Positions 9,234 through 18,122 of a DNA stretch of 64,000 bases are shown here, in pieces. This stretch comes from CAZISM01 sp964541895 (lineage in GTDB: Bacteria > Zhuqueibacterota > Zhuqueibacteria > Residuimicrobiales > Residuimicrobiaceae): assembly GCA_964541895.1 (NCBI GenBank), contig CAZISM010000007.1, positions 23,053 to 87,052 of the forward strand. Reading direction: 5' to 3'. The position numbers were made by a program, and so were the translations under genes. The notes below the pieces were generated by a model. That model saw only the letters and a program-made list of their open reading frames with translations, had not been told where the DNA came from and did no database searches. Position 1 is the stretch's first letter; each line of letters opens with the position of its first letter.

Positions 9234-11126
9234 ATGCCATCAAGTCGCCGCGACTGGTTCAAATCGGCCGGTGCCGCCTCTGCTTTGCCGCTCACTCTGT
9301 GGGGATCAGGCCCGCTGGCCGCTTCGCCGTTGCCTAACAGCAGCGAAACAGCACACTATGCGAAAAAAACGCTGGCTTGCGATATCGTTGTCGCCGGTGG
9401 CGGCCTGGCCGGAGTGTGTGCCGCGTTGGCGGCAGCGCGCAACGGAGCCCGCGTGGCGCTCATCCAGGATCGTTCCCGTTTGGGAGGTAACGCTTCCAGC
9501 GAAATTCGTATGCATGTGCTGGGCGCCAACAGTCATAGTCCTCTGCAACGCTGGCGGGAAACCGGAATCATTGAGGAACTCAAACTGCTGGATGCGGCTT
9601 ATAATCAACAGCGCTCCTTCGAAATGTGGGACTTGTTGCTGTATGACAAGGTCATTTCCGAGCCGAATATTGCGTTGTGGCTGGATACCTCCGTGATCGG
9701 CGCCCGGGTCCGCCGAGGCCAGGTCCGGGAGGTTACGGCGATCAGCCCCTTGCTGGAACTGGTGTTGAAAATAGAGGCCAGCTATTTTATTGATTGCACC
9801 GGTGACAGCAGCCTGGCGTATTATGCCGGCGCAGAGATCATGCGCGGTCGTGAGGCGAGTAATACGTACGGCGAATCACTGGCGCCGGAGCGAAGCGATC
9901 TCAAGACGATGGGAAACAGTATTCTGTTTTTCAGCAGGAATCATGACCGGGTTATGCCGTTCATCAAGCCGGCATGGGCCAAGAGCTACAGCGAAGAGGA
10001 TTTCAGACACCGGCCGATTCGTTCCTGGGAGTATGGCTACTGGTGGATCGAGTGGGGCGGAGAGATGGATACCATAGCCGACAATCGACGGATCCGCCAT
10101 GAATTGCTCGCTATGGTGCTCGGGATCTGGGATTATATAAAGAACAGCGGTCGTTTCCCGGAATCCGCGACCTGGGCGCTGCAATGGGTGGGCATGATTC
10201 CCGGCAAACGGGAGAGCCGGAGGGTGCGCGGCGGACACGTGTTGACTCAACGGGAGGTCGAATCCGCCGAGTTGTTTCCCGACCGGGTAGCGTATGGTGG
10301 CTGGCCGATGGATGACCATCCCCCTTGCGGCATGGGCTGCCCATCGGAGCAGCCGTTTCGTTCCATCCAATTGAAGCAACCCTATTCCATTCCCTTACGC
10401 GCGCTCTACAGCCGGACTATCACCAACCTGTTCATGGCCGGTAGAAATATCAGCGCCTCCCATGTGGCCTTTTCATCTTCTCGTGTCATGGCCACCTGTG
10501 CCGCTCTGGGGCAGGCCGCCGGCACCGCCGCTGCCCTTTGTAAAGAGAAAAACTGCACACCCCGCGAACTGGGCGAGCAGGTGAACGTGTTGCAGCAGCG
10601 CCTGCTGCGGGATGATCAATCGCTGCTGGGAGTGTCCAACACGGATGCAAAGGATCTGGCGCGCCAGGCTGCCGTTCACGCTTCCGGCGCCACTTCCGAA
10701 GGTCCGGCAGCAGCAGTCATTGACGGCTGGAATCGTGATATCGGTGACGACCAAAGCCATCAGTGGCAATGCAGGATGGAGCCGGCGGGAGTCTGGATAG
10801 AGCTCTCCTGGCCGGCAGAACAGCTCCTGGGTGAAATCCAGGTAACGTTTGATACCGGTCTTCATCGCAAATTATATATCACCGGCCAGGATAACGAATA
10901 CGCTCAGCAGATACGGGCTCCGCAGCCGGAAACCGTGGCAGACTATGCCGTGTCTGTTTTTTCTCAGGGTAGATGGCTGACAGTGGCGGAAAACCGGAAC
11001 AATGTCCTGCGCATGGTCCGACATCGATTCAATGCGGTGCGGGCTTCACGTGTACGTCTACAAATTCAGCGAACCAACGGGGATGATTTGGCGCGCATAT
11101 TTGAAATTCGCGTGTATCAACCATAA
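9234..11126 (+). CDS. Tat-exported FAD-dependent oxidoreductase with C-terminal discoidin-like domain
   Basis: A 630-residue protein. The N terminus is a twin-arginine signal (SSRRDWFKSAGAA). The dinucleotide-binding motif CDIVVAGGGLAGVCAALAAA begins near residue 45 and is followed by LGGNASSEIR, typical of the FAD_oxidored family (PF12831). The FAD domain ends near residue 470 with AGRNISASHVAFSSSRVMATC. The last 150 residues (from about AAAVIDGWNRDIGD) look like an F5/8 type C (discoidin) beta-sandwich, often a carbohydrate-binding module. The family is common in glycan loci but its reactions are mostly unknown. Tat export fits a cofactor-loaded enzyme. It lies 11 bases before the GH109-like gene. 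Confidence 0.88.
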   Translation: MPSSRRDWFKSAGAASALPLTLWGSGPLAASPLPNSSETAHYAKKTLACDIVVAGGGLAGVCAALAAARNGARVALIQDRSRLGGNASSEIRMHVLGANSHSPLQRWRETGIIEELKLLDAAYNQQRSFEMWDLLLYDKVISEPNIALWLDTSVIGARVRRGQVREVTAISPLLELVLKIEASYFIDCTGDSSLAYYAGAEIMRGREASNTYGESLAPERSDLKTMGNSILFFSRNHDRVMPFIKPAWAKSYSEEDFRHRPIRSWEYGYWWIEWGGEMDTIADNRRIRHELLAMVLGIWDYIKNSGRFPESATWALQWVGMIPGKRESRRVRGGHVLTQREVESAELFPDRVAYGGWPMDDHPPCGMGCPSEQPFRSIQLKQPYSIPLRALYSRTITNLFMAGRNISASHVAFSSSRVMATCAALGQAAGTAAALCKEKNCTPRELGEQVNVLQQRLLRDDQSLLGVSNTDAKDLARQAAVHASGATSEGPAAAVIDGWNRDIGDDQSHQWQCRMEPAGVWIELSWPAEQLLGEIQVTFDTGLHRKLYITGQDNEYAQQIRAPQPETVADYAVSVFSQGRWLTVAENRNNVLRMVRHRFNAVRASRVRLQIQRTNGDDLARIFEIRVYQP

Positions 11127-11137
11127 GGAGGCAGCGC

Positions 11138-12454
11138 ATGTCTGACAGGACTATGAATCGCAGAGAATTTGTGCAAGGGGTTGCAGCCGGAGCTACTGCG
11201 CTTGGTACCGGCGCCCTTTGGGCGGCTGAGGCTAAAAACACCCGGCCTGTTCGTTTGGGTGTGATCGGCACCGGCAATCGCGGCCGTTCGCTCATGTCGG
11301 TGCTGCTGGGCATGCCCGGCGTGGTGATCCCGGCTCTGTGCGATATTAATCTGGACAACCTCGGCAAAGGCCAGGATCTGGTGGTTAAGGCCGGACAGCA
11401 GAAACCGGAAGGTTATTTTCGCGATGAAGAGGCGTTTCAGCAGCTGTTGTATCGCGACGATCTCGACGCGGTTCTGATCGCCACAAGCTGGGACTGGCAT
11501 GCGCCCATGGCCGTGCAGGCCATGCGCTGCGGAAAATATACGGCCGTGGAAGTGCCCGCAGCCCTCAGCATCGAAGAGTGCTGGGATCTGGTCAACACCC
11601 ACGAGGAGACGCGTGTACCGTGCATGATGCTGGAGAACTGGAGTTTCCGTCGAGATAACCTCGCGGTCTTGAACATGATCCGCAAAGGCATGCTGGGTGA
11701 AATCGTGCATTGTCATTGCGCCCATTCCCACGATTGCGTGGATCACTGGTTTTTCTCTCCCGAAGGCGAGATGCGCTGGGGCGGACGATTTCTGCTGAAA
11801 TACAACCGTGACCAATATCCGACGCACAGTCTGGGCCCGGTGTGGAGCTGGATGGATCTCGGCTATGGAGACTATTACGACACCATTTCCTCGGTCTCGA
11901 GCCGATCGCTGGGCATTAACAGCTACTTTCGCCGCAAATTCGGCGCCGATCATCCCAATGCCAGGCTGAGCTACAAACAGGGCGATATCGTCACCTCTAC
12001 CATTAAAACCAAAAAAGGCAACACCCTTATCATCAATTACGACATGCAACTACCACGGCCGTATGACAACCGCTGGACCATCCAGGGCACGGAGGGCTTG
12101 TATAATGAACAGCGTAATGCGGTGTACCTGAGCCGCTTCAGTCCCGAGTACCACGAGTGGGAGCCGTTCCCGCCGTATCAGGAAAAACATGATCACCTCT
12201 GGTGGCGAAAGCACGGCGAAGCAGCGTTGAAAGCCGGCCACAGCGGCACCGATTATCTCGAGCTTTTGCTGTTCCTCGACGCCGTGCGAAAACGAACCGC
12301 GACGCCCATCAGCGTGTATGATTCGGTTCTCATGAGCATGGTGGTGCCGCTCTCCGGACTGTCAATCGAAAAGAACGGCGCGCCGGTGGAATGCCCTGAC
12401 TTTACGCGCGGGCGCTGGAAGACCACGAGACCCGGATTTGCGCTGGACGCTTGA
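11138..12454 (+). CDS. Tat-exported GH109-like Gfo/Idh/MocA protein
   Basis: A 438-residue Gfo/Idh/MocA-fold protein with a twin-arginine signal (MNRREFVQGVAAGA). The Rossmann motif VIGTGNRGRS begins near residue 48. The central region (YPTHSLGPVWSWMDL, MLENWSFRRDNLAVLNMIRKG, GEIVHCHCAHSHD) closely follows glycoside hydrolase family 109, whose characterised members are NAD-dependent alpha-N-acetylgalactosaminidases. An exported enzyme with tightly bound NAD, removing terminal sugars by an oxidation-elimination-reduction route, fits. A non-hydrolytic oxidoreductase cannot be excluded. It sits 11 bases behind the FAD oxidoreductase. AAGGAGG precedes the ATG. Confidence 0.87.
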   Translation: MSDRTMNRREFVQGVAAGATALGTGALWAAEAKNTRPVRLGVIGTGNRGRSLMSVLLGMPGVVIPALCDINLDNLGKGQDLVVKAGQQKPEGYFRDEEAFQQLLYRDDLDAVLIATSWDWHAPMAVQAMRCGKYTAVEVPAALSIEECWDLVNTHEETRVPCMMLENWSFRRDNLAVLNMIRKGMLGEIVHCHCAHSHDCVDHWFFSPEGEMRWGGRFLLKYNRDQYPTHSLGPVWSWMDLGYGDYYDTISSVSSRSLGINSYFRRKFGADHPNARLSYKQGDIVTSTIKTKKGNTLIINYDMQLPRPYDNRWTIQGTEGLYNEQRNAVYLSRFSPEYHEWEPFPPYQEKHDHLWWRKHGEAALKAGHSGTDYLELLLFLDAVRKRTATPISVYDSVLMSMVVPLSGLSIEKNGAPVECPDFTRGRWKTTRPGFALDA

Positions 12455-12527
12455 GACACACAGGTAAGAATAGATAGTCACTTTATTTTTTAAAGGGCCT
12501 GATAAATCAGCAAGGGATGCCAGGACA

Positions 12528-13583
12528 TTGACTTCGAAAGAACGATTGTTGGCCGTGCTGCATCGGCAAAAGCCGGATCGCCTGCCTACGTTTTTTAACG
12601 CCACCCCGGAAGCGGCGGCCAAACTGTACCGCCATTGCAACGTCGAAGGCTATGAAAGCTTTTGCGATGTGTTGCACATTGACAAGTATGTTTATGTGGA
12701 GCCGCGGTATATCGGACCACCCTTGCCGGACAGGACTACCGTGTGGGGAGCGCGCTATCAGGATATTTATTACGACGGCGGCACCTATTCGGGGCTGGAC
12801 GGCGTCATCGATTACCATCCTCTGGCAACATGCAGGAGCGTGGAGGATATCATCGCCGGCTACCAGTGGCCTTCAGCGGACTGGTGGGACTATTCCGTGC
12901 TCAGGGAGCAGATCAGGGGCAAGGAAGAGTGGGTGATCGTCGGCGGCGGCTCTGAGCCGTTCATGGATTATAAAGAACAGCTGCGTGGCGTCGAGCAGGC
13001 GTTTATGGATCTGCATGAGCATCCGGACATGGTGGCGTACTGCCTGCAAAAAATGTACGATCTGGCCTATGAAAAAACCTGCCGCATGTATGAAGCGATT
13101 CCTGGCCGCATTCTCGTTTCTTGGGTGGCGGAAGATATGGGTACGCAAGAAAGCATGCTGTATTCGCCGCGCCACATTCGCCAGTTCTTTCTGCCGCACA
13201 TGAAACGCATGATCGACCTGGTCCACCAGGCCGACGCCTATGTGTTTCATCACAGCGACGGCGCGGTGCGGGACATCATTCCCGATATGATCGAGCTGGG
13301 CATCGATGTGCTCAATCCGATTCAGTGGCGTTGTCCGGGCATGGAGAGGGAAGGGCTGGTGCAGGACTTTGGCGAGCGGGTGATTTTTCACGGTGCGATG
13401 GATAATCAGTATACGTTGGCCTTTGGCACCGTGCAGGAGGTCCGCCAGGAGGTGCTGGATAACGTGCAGATTCTTGGCAGCAAAGGCGGCTATATTCCGG
13501 GTCCGTGCCATAATATTCAGGTGGTCAGCCCGGCGGAAAATATTGTGACCATGTATCGGACCATTGAAGAAATGAGTCTCTGA
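12528..13583 (+). CDS. Uroporphyrinogen decarboxylase-family protein (TTG start)
   Basis: A 351-residue soluble protein of the UroD/MtaA TIM-barrel family: TSKERLLAVLHRQKPDRLP at the N terminus and the HHSDGAVRDIIPDMIELGID and LNPIQ blocks. The haem enzyme HemE has different active-site arginine patterns, and the context is sugar degradation, so this is probably one of the many UroD-like proteins of unknown reaction (some are methyltransferases) found in polysaccharide loci. The start is TTG; no in-frame ATG lies nearby and TTG restores the conserved N terminus. It is 73 bases behind the GH109-like gene, a wider gap than the others, so it may have its own regulation. It closes the gene run. 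Confidence 0.8.
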   Translation: MTSKERLLAVLHRQKPDRLPTFFNATPEAAAKLYRHCNVEGYESFCDVLHIDKYVYVEPRYIGPPLPDRTTVWGARYQDIYYDGGTYSGLDGVIDYHPLATCRSVEDIIAGYQWPSADWWDYSVLREQIRGKEEWVIVGGGSEPFMDYKEQLRGVEQAFMDLHEHPDMVAYCLQKMYDLAYEKTCRMYEAIPGRILVSWVAEDMGTQESMLYSPRHIRQFFLPHMKRMIDLVHQADAYVFHHSDGAVRDIIPDMIELGIDVLNPIQWRCPGMEREGLVQDFGERVIFHGAMDNQYTLAFGTVQEVRQEVLDNVQILGSKGGYIPGPCHNIQVVSPAENIVTMYRTIEEMSL

Positions 13584-13640
13584 GATCCAAAGGCGAGAGG
13601 TCTTCCCGGCTGAGCAGTGAGAGCCACCCGGCGGATGTCC

Positions 13641-13669
13641 ATCGCCCGGGGAAATAACCCCCGGGCGAT
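13641..13669. terminator. Hairpin between convergent genes
   Basis: A perfect 11-bp stem (ATCGCCCGGGG, 13641-13651, with its complement at 13659-13669) closes a 7-base loop. It lies between the 3' ends of the UroD-like gene and the PorV-like gene. Neither side carries a clear T-run, so it is a likely transcript end or 3' stabiliser rather than a classical intrinsic terminator. Confidence 0.55.
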
Positions 13670-13706
13670 CATGATCTACTCCTGCACAAAAATCACTAGT
13701 ACGATC

Positions 13707-14744
13707 CTAGAAGGTAAACCCGACCGAAAAATACTGATTGGCATCGAACAGCTGCATATCGCGATAGGCATAATCCACCATCACGGAGCTGTTGCCTACC
13801 GGTATGCGCATTCCCAGTCCCAGGCAGAGTCCGTATTGATAATCATCGCTTGTACTGCCGGGATAATCTTCCGGAAACAGCGCTGCCGAATAGCCGCCTC
13901 GCAAAAATATCATATCTTTAAAACTGTATTCCACGCCGGCTGCCAGGTGGTCGAGGTTAAAGCTGTTATTGGCATAGGTTCCGGACACGTTGATATGCTG
14001 CTGCGGACCCAGCTGATAGCGATACCCCAGGCCCATTGACATGCTGGTAGGCAATTCGCCGGCCGACATATCCAGCTTTGTTTTGCGGGTTGTAGCATTC
14101 GGATTGGCCCAGGGCACGCTGGAGTCGAATTCGATCCCTGTGCCGCTGAAAGCCATCTCACCACCCAAATTGCGCAGCACCACGCCGAAATAGACGTTCC
14201 AGGGCGAAATGTACTGCAAGCCCAAATCAAAGGCAACAGAGCTGGCGCGCATGTTGCCGATGCTCTCCGAAATCATTTTGGCGTTGGCGCCGAAATTGAT
14301 GCGATCGGTAAAGCGGCGGGCAAACGTGGCGCCGACGGTGATGTAATTGGGCTTTAAGGTCTCGCCAGTGCCTTCAGGCGCCTCAATGGTCGTGATCGGA
14401 ATACCGCCGATATTCAGCACCTGGACGCTGACGCCCAGCGCGCCTAGACGGCCCGCCTGGATACCGGCTACCAGGTTGGTAATTTGCATGTCCGCAAAAT
14501 AGTTCATATAATTGAAGGCAATTTCACCGCTTTTGATTACGCCGAGGCCGGCCGGATTCCAGTAAATAGCTTCCACGCCCTCTACATGGGCGATATGCCC
14601 GCCGCTCAACGCCACGCCGCGCGCCCCGATCGGGATCTGCAACTCTGGAGCGGCATTGGTGCCGATTTTTGGACCGCTGCCGAATACCAACGGCACGCCA
14701 CCGATCAGCAGGAGGCACATAGTGGCAACCAGTACTTTTTTCAT
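13707..14744 (-). CDS. PorV/PorQ-family outer-membrane protein
   Basis: A 345-residue protein with a signal peptide (MKKVLVATMCLLLIGGVPLVFGS) and a mature N terminus (LQIPIGARGVALSGG, EAIYWNPAGL) diagnostic of the PorV/PorQ (UPF0164) family. Repeated amphipathic strands and a C-terminal aromatic residue (YFSVGFTF) indicate an outer-membrane beta-barrel of the FadL kind. PorV in type IX secretion escorts cargo proteins at the cell surface. The gene is third in an operon behind a T9SS-type cargo gene, so it may be a dedicated partner. The start is ATG 14744, preceded by AAGGAGA; a longer in-frame reading from 14879 would remove the signal peptide from the N terminus and is rejected. Confidence 0.82.
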   Translation of the reverse strand: MKKVLVATMCLLLIGGVPLVFGSGPKIGTNAAPELQIPIGARGVALSGGHIAHVEGVEAIYWNPAGLGVIKSGEIAFNYMNYFADMQITNLVAGIQAGRLGALGVSVQVLNIGGIPITTIEAPEGTGETLKPNYITVGATFARRFTDRINFGANAKMISESIGNMRASSVAFDLGLQYISPWNVYFGVVLRNLGGEMAFSGTGIEFDSSVPWANPNATTRKTKLDMSAGELPTSMSMGLGYRYQLGPQQHINVSGTYANNSFNLDHLAAGVEYSFKDMIFLRGGYSAALFPEDYPGSTSDDYQYGLCLGLGMRIPVGNSSVMVDYAYRDMQLFDANQYFSVGFTF

Positions 14745-14783
14745 AAGAGATCTCCTTTGTTCATCGCGTTTCAGTACAATAGC

Positions 14784-14840
14784 ACCTCCCGCTCCAGGGG
14801 GAGAGGTACTTGCATGATAACATACAAGGGAGCGGGAGGT
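14784..14840 (-). repeat. Long inverted repeat in the leader of the PorV-like gene
   Basis: A perfect 12-bp inverted repeat (ACCTCCCGCTCC at 14784-14795 and its complement at 14829-14840) encloses 33 bases. Inside, 14799-14807 (GGGAGAGGT) could pair instead with the proximal arm, so two mutually exclusive hairpins are possible in the minus-strand transcript. It lies between the T9SS cargo gene and the PorV-like start. No T-run follows. Confidence 0.5.
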
Positions 14841-14847
14841 TATGTTG

Positions 14848-17800
14848 TCAATACGTATCCAATCGTTCGTTCGGTGCAAAAATCGCCATTTTGCCTGTTT
14901 TTTGACCTATTCCCGGCGCCTGAACATGATAGACATAGACGCCGCTGGCGACAGGTAATTGATACGCATTCTGGAGATCCCACCGCAACAAGGTAGTGGA
15001 CGGATCGTCTTTTTCCAGCTGCCGGATCAAACTGCCGGCGAGATCGAATATGCGAATGGTGCATTGGGCCGGCAGATTGGTAAACTGGACCCATCGTTCA
15101 AAAATGTTCATCTCGCCGCTGTGATAGCCATAGTATGGATTGGGCACCACATTTATTTTGCCGATATCCGCGACCTGGTCTTTCGGATCCAGCGATACGC
15201 CCGGTGCTTTGAACTGAAAGAGATCGTGGACGCCGTTGGGCTTGGTCGTGCTGATGCGAAAGATCGTGCCGATTTCCGGCATCTCTTGATTGTATTCCCC
15301 GCCAACGACATCGCCGCCGTTCCAGTTGATAAACACCATTCGTCGCATGACGTCTCCCCGGGTACCATCCATATAGGTGTAGGCGTCCGGATTTTGCGCC
15401 ATCAGGGCGACGAGGTCGTTATAGCCTTTTTCACCCGGCGACAGATCCAGTGGAAGGACCCAATAAATCCAATCGGTATAGGGGTCGTTGGCGCCGCCAG
15501 ACACCGAATGGTCGGCTGTGTCGCCATACCCCAGCGCATCGAGGCTCGCCTGCCGCAGCAGATTGAAGGCATGATTCTCATCGATGTCATAGACGTACGG
15601 AAACAATCGATAATCGTCGCCGGGATCAGCCGGATTTCCGATATTCCATAATTCGTACGATACATCCACCAGGTAGCCGCCCTGGTCTGCGCCTGTGGTA
15701 AAGGCGTTGGGCAGGTAGGCTTTGCCGCCTCGCTCCGTGAAGCGGATTTCAAAATCGTTGGGGATGATCAACGGCCAACGCGCTCCACCCTGGGTGACGC
15801 GGTTTTTAAAATAATCATAGGTGCTGTTGTCCGCTGCGCCGACTTCGCCGGTATGAATCAGCCATTCCGCCGCTCCAACCTGCTGGGCTTCCGTCGGCCG
15901 TTGTGAGGGAAATCCCGCCATGGGCGACGTCCAGTTGCCGGCGGCACCTTCCACGGGACTGAGAGCGCCGTTGGCGTTCGCGACGGTCGAAAACTCTTTG
16001 AAATCATTGGCCGGCCCGCGGACCTGAACCAGCAGCCCGTCGACCACATTGTAAGCCAGATCGCCGCGCTGGTTCGACTGCTTCTTGAGCAACGTATCGA
16101 CTTTGGCGAACGTTGAATCGCTGGCCGATACCAGGTTCCAGGTGGCGTCGCTGTTAAAAGTGACCCGATAATGCTTGCCAGTCGTTTTTCTGGGATCTAC
16201 GACTGTGGCAAAAACAGCGCCGTCGCTGCTGCCGAGATGGCGGACGGACAAGGTGTCATTGGCCGCAGCGGCGTATCGCTCGCCGGGATAGTTCTGCGGG
16301 ATTACCGTCACCACCTCCACCGAACTGGGGAAAATCTGCGGTTTGGCAAATTTGCAATAGGAATTGGCAATGACGCCAAAATAGTATTCCTTGCCGTTGA
16401 TCAGGGGGTCGCCGACGTTGCCGACCTGAGGATGTTTGTTGACGGTCAGCCGTACATAACGGGCGTCCGTATAGGGTTGCGTGTCGGCAATTTCTTTGAC
16501 GCCCAGGGAAGCATACAGCACCGGATCCTTGCCGGAAGCATCAGAGAATTGATAAATGGAATATCCGGCAAAATCGTAGGTTCCGTCCGTCACCTGGGTA
16601 TATTCGCCCTCCACCACCATCATCTGACCGACCAGACCGTTGGCGACAATGTCCGGCACCGAGTACGGAGTGACGCCGTCGTTCATGAATTCCGCGCGGC
16701 CGTCCCAGGTAAGCACACATCCGTTGGCCAGAGTAGAGGCGGTGATAACCGGGGTTTTGGGCGGTTTGGGTAAAGCGAAATTTTTATCATACGCCAGCTG
16801 GGCGATCTGATCGATCGCTTTCAGGTAGCTGACGCTGTTGAGGTTGTTTGATCCGCGGCCGATGAGCACGCCGGCGACGATTTCCTGGACGCCCGGTTCG
16901 CCGAAATCCGGCTTGCCGTTGCTATTGGCATCCTGCCACTTTGACATCCGGTACGGACCAGTGGTCATCATGAATCTTCGGTCCGATTCCTGTGAGTCCA
17001 GCCAGCCTGTGGCGGATTCCGGGTCGCCGGAGAACATGAACGCCGTAGGCGGCGAGCCGGCTGTGGTGCCGTTTCCGCCAAAGGTAATGGCGGTACCATC
17101 GCGCCAATAGCCGCGCATGAAATTCCACATATCGCCGCCGGTCTGCGGATTGCCCTGCGGCGAATCATCGTTGTTGTAATAGATGAACGAGGTCATCTTT
17201 AGCATTTTCTTGTTGGCCACGCGGGTGCCGTCCGGCAGCTTTACCGTATCGCCCGGAGAATCCACAATCGGGCCTTGGAAAAAATCGATACCGGTGGCCG
17301 GCGGAGCTGCGCCATAGTCCTGATCGTTGTTGGTGGCATTATAGGTATAGCCCAGTCCCAGGGTGGTGTCGCAACCGACAAAATCATCGCGGCCGCCGCC
17401 GATGTCCATATCGGTCCAGATGACGAAATAGGTGTCATCCCAATCGGTCGCGCCTTTGTTGACGATGGTCCATTTTATGAACGCCATATCGCCGATAGCA
17501 TCCGCCCGGTTGAACGCCCAGACCAGTTGATGGACTTCGGCGCCCAGTTTTTGCGTACCGAACAGCGTGTGATCGCCGGCGTCATTGTACACACAGTAAA
17601 AGGTTTGATCGCCGATAAGCAATGGCTTCCCCTCTTTGTCCAGCGGGGCTCCCTGATCCACGGGCCAGGTGGCCCAATCGCCGCTGCCGTCGGAGCGCAA
17701 TTCATACCAGCGGTATTTCGCGTCCAGTCGGCTGTCGGCCTGCAGCGGTTCGATACCGCTGCTGAGGATCCTGCCGGGTTGAAATTCCGTGGCGTCGTGG

Positions 17801-18099
17801 ATAACGCCGGCAATGCGCGGCGTGCCGTTCACCATGGCGCCGATCATCTGGCCGCCGGCGTACACAGGGCTCAAGCCGGAACCTTTCGGCCATTCCAGCC
17901 CCCAATCGTGCAGAATATTGTCATAAAACCAGGTGCCGTTGTTGCGCATGATACCGTTCATGCGGTTGATGTTGAGCCATACATCCTGATTGATCGTCGT
18001 TTTCGACATCGGGGCCGGTTTTTGTCTGCTGTCCCGTCCTGCCATAGCCGATACCGCGACGATGAGCAACAGTGCTCCTATAAGGGTAATTTTTTTCAT
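14848..18099 (-). CDS. Large secreted protein with T9SS C-terminal sorting segment
   Basis: A 1083-residue protein with a signal peptide (MKKITLIGALLLIVAVSAMAG). The body is rich in Asp, Gly, Asn and aromatic residues with beta-strand character; a fibronectin-type III-like region sits near the middle (PKTPVITASTLANGCVLTW). The last ~85 residues (INVVPNPYYGYHSGEM, FDLAGSLIRQLEKDD, LPVASGVYVYHVQAPG) match the type A C-terminal sorting domain by which T9SS exports and anchors proteins. No enzymatic motif was recognised, so it may be a surface substrate-binding protein working with the TonB-dependent receptor just upstream (23 bases). Start ATG 18099 follows GGAGG and gives a proper signal peptide. 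Confidence 0.8.
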   Translation of the reverse strand: MKKITLIGALLLIVAVSAMAGRDSRQKPAPMSKTTINQDVWLNINRMNGIMRNNGTWFYDNILHDWGLEWPKGSGLSPVYAGGQMIGAMVNGTPRIAGVIHDATEFQPGRILSSGIEPLQADSRLDAKYRWYELRSDGSGDWATWPVDQGAPLDKEGKPLLIGDQTFYCVYNDAGDHTLFGTQKLGAEVHQLVWAFNRADAIGDMAFIKWTIVNKGATDWDDTYFVIWTDMDIGGGRDDFVGCDTTLGLGYTYNATNNDQDYGAAPPATGIDFFQGPIVDSPGDTVKLPDGTRVANKKMLKMTSFIYYNNDDSPQGNPQTGGDMWNFMRGYWRDGTAITFGGNGTTAGSPPTAFMFSGDPESATGWLDSQESDRRFMMTTGPYRMSKWQDANSNGKPDFGEPGVQEIVAGVLIGRGSNNLNSVSYLKAIDQIAQLAYDKNFALPKPPKTPVITASTLANGCVLTWDGRAEFMNDGVTPYSVPDIVANGLVGQMMVVEGEYTQVTDGTYDFAGYSIYQFSDASGKDPVLYASLGVKEIADTQPYTDARYVRLTVNKHPQVGNVGDPLINGKEYYFGVIANSYCKFAKPQIFPSSVEVVTVIPQNYPGERYAAAANDTLSVRHLGSSDGAVFATVVDPRKTTGKHYRVTFNSDATWNLVSASDSTFAKVDTLLKKQSNQRGDLAYNVVDGLLVQVRGPANDFKEFSTVANANGALSPVEGAAGNWTSPMAGFPSQRPTEAQQVGAAEWLIHTGEVGAADNSTYDYFKNRVTQGGARWPLIIPNDFEIRFTERGGKAYLPNAFTTGADQGGYLVDVSYELWNIGNPADPGDDYRLFPYVYDIDENHAFNLLRQASLDALGYGDTADHSVSGGANDPYTDWIYWVLPLDLSPGEKGYNDLVALMAQNPDAYTYMDGTRGDVMRRMVFINWNGGDVVGGEYNQEMPEIGTIFRISTTKPNGVHDLFQFKAPGVSLDPKDQVADIGKINVVPNPYYGYHSGEMNIFERWVQFTNLPAQCTIRIFDLAGSLIRQLEKDDPSTTLLRWDLQNAYQLPVASGVYVYHVQAPGIGQKTGKMAIFAPNERLDTY

Positions 18100-18122
18100 T
18101 GCCTGCCTCCAGACTCGCCTAG

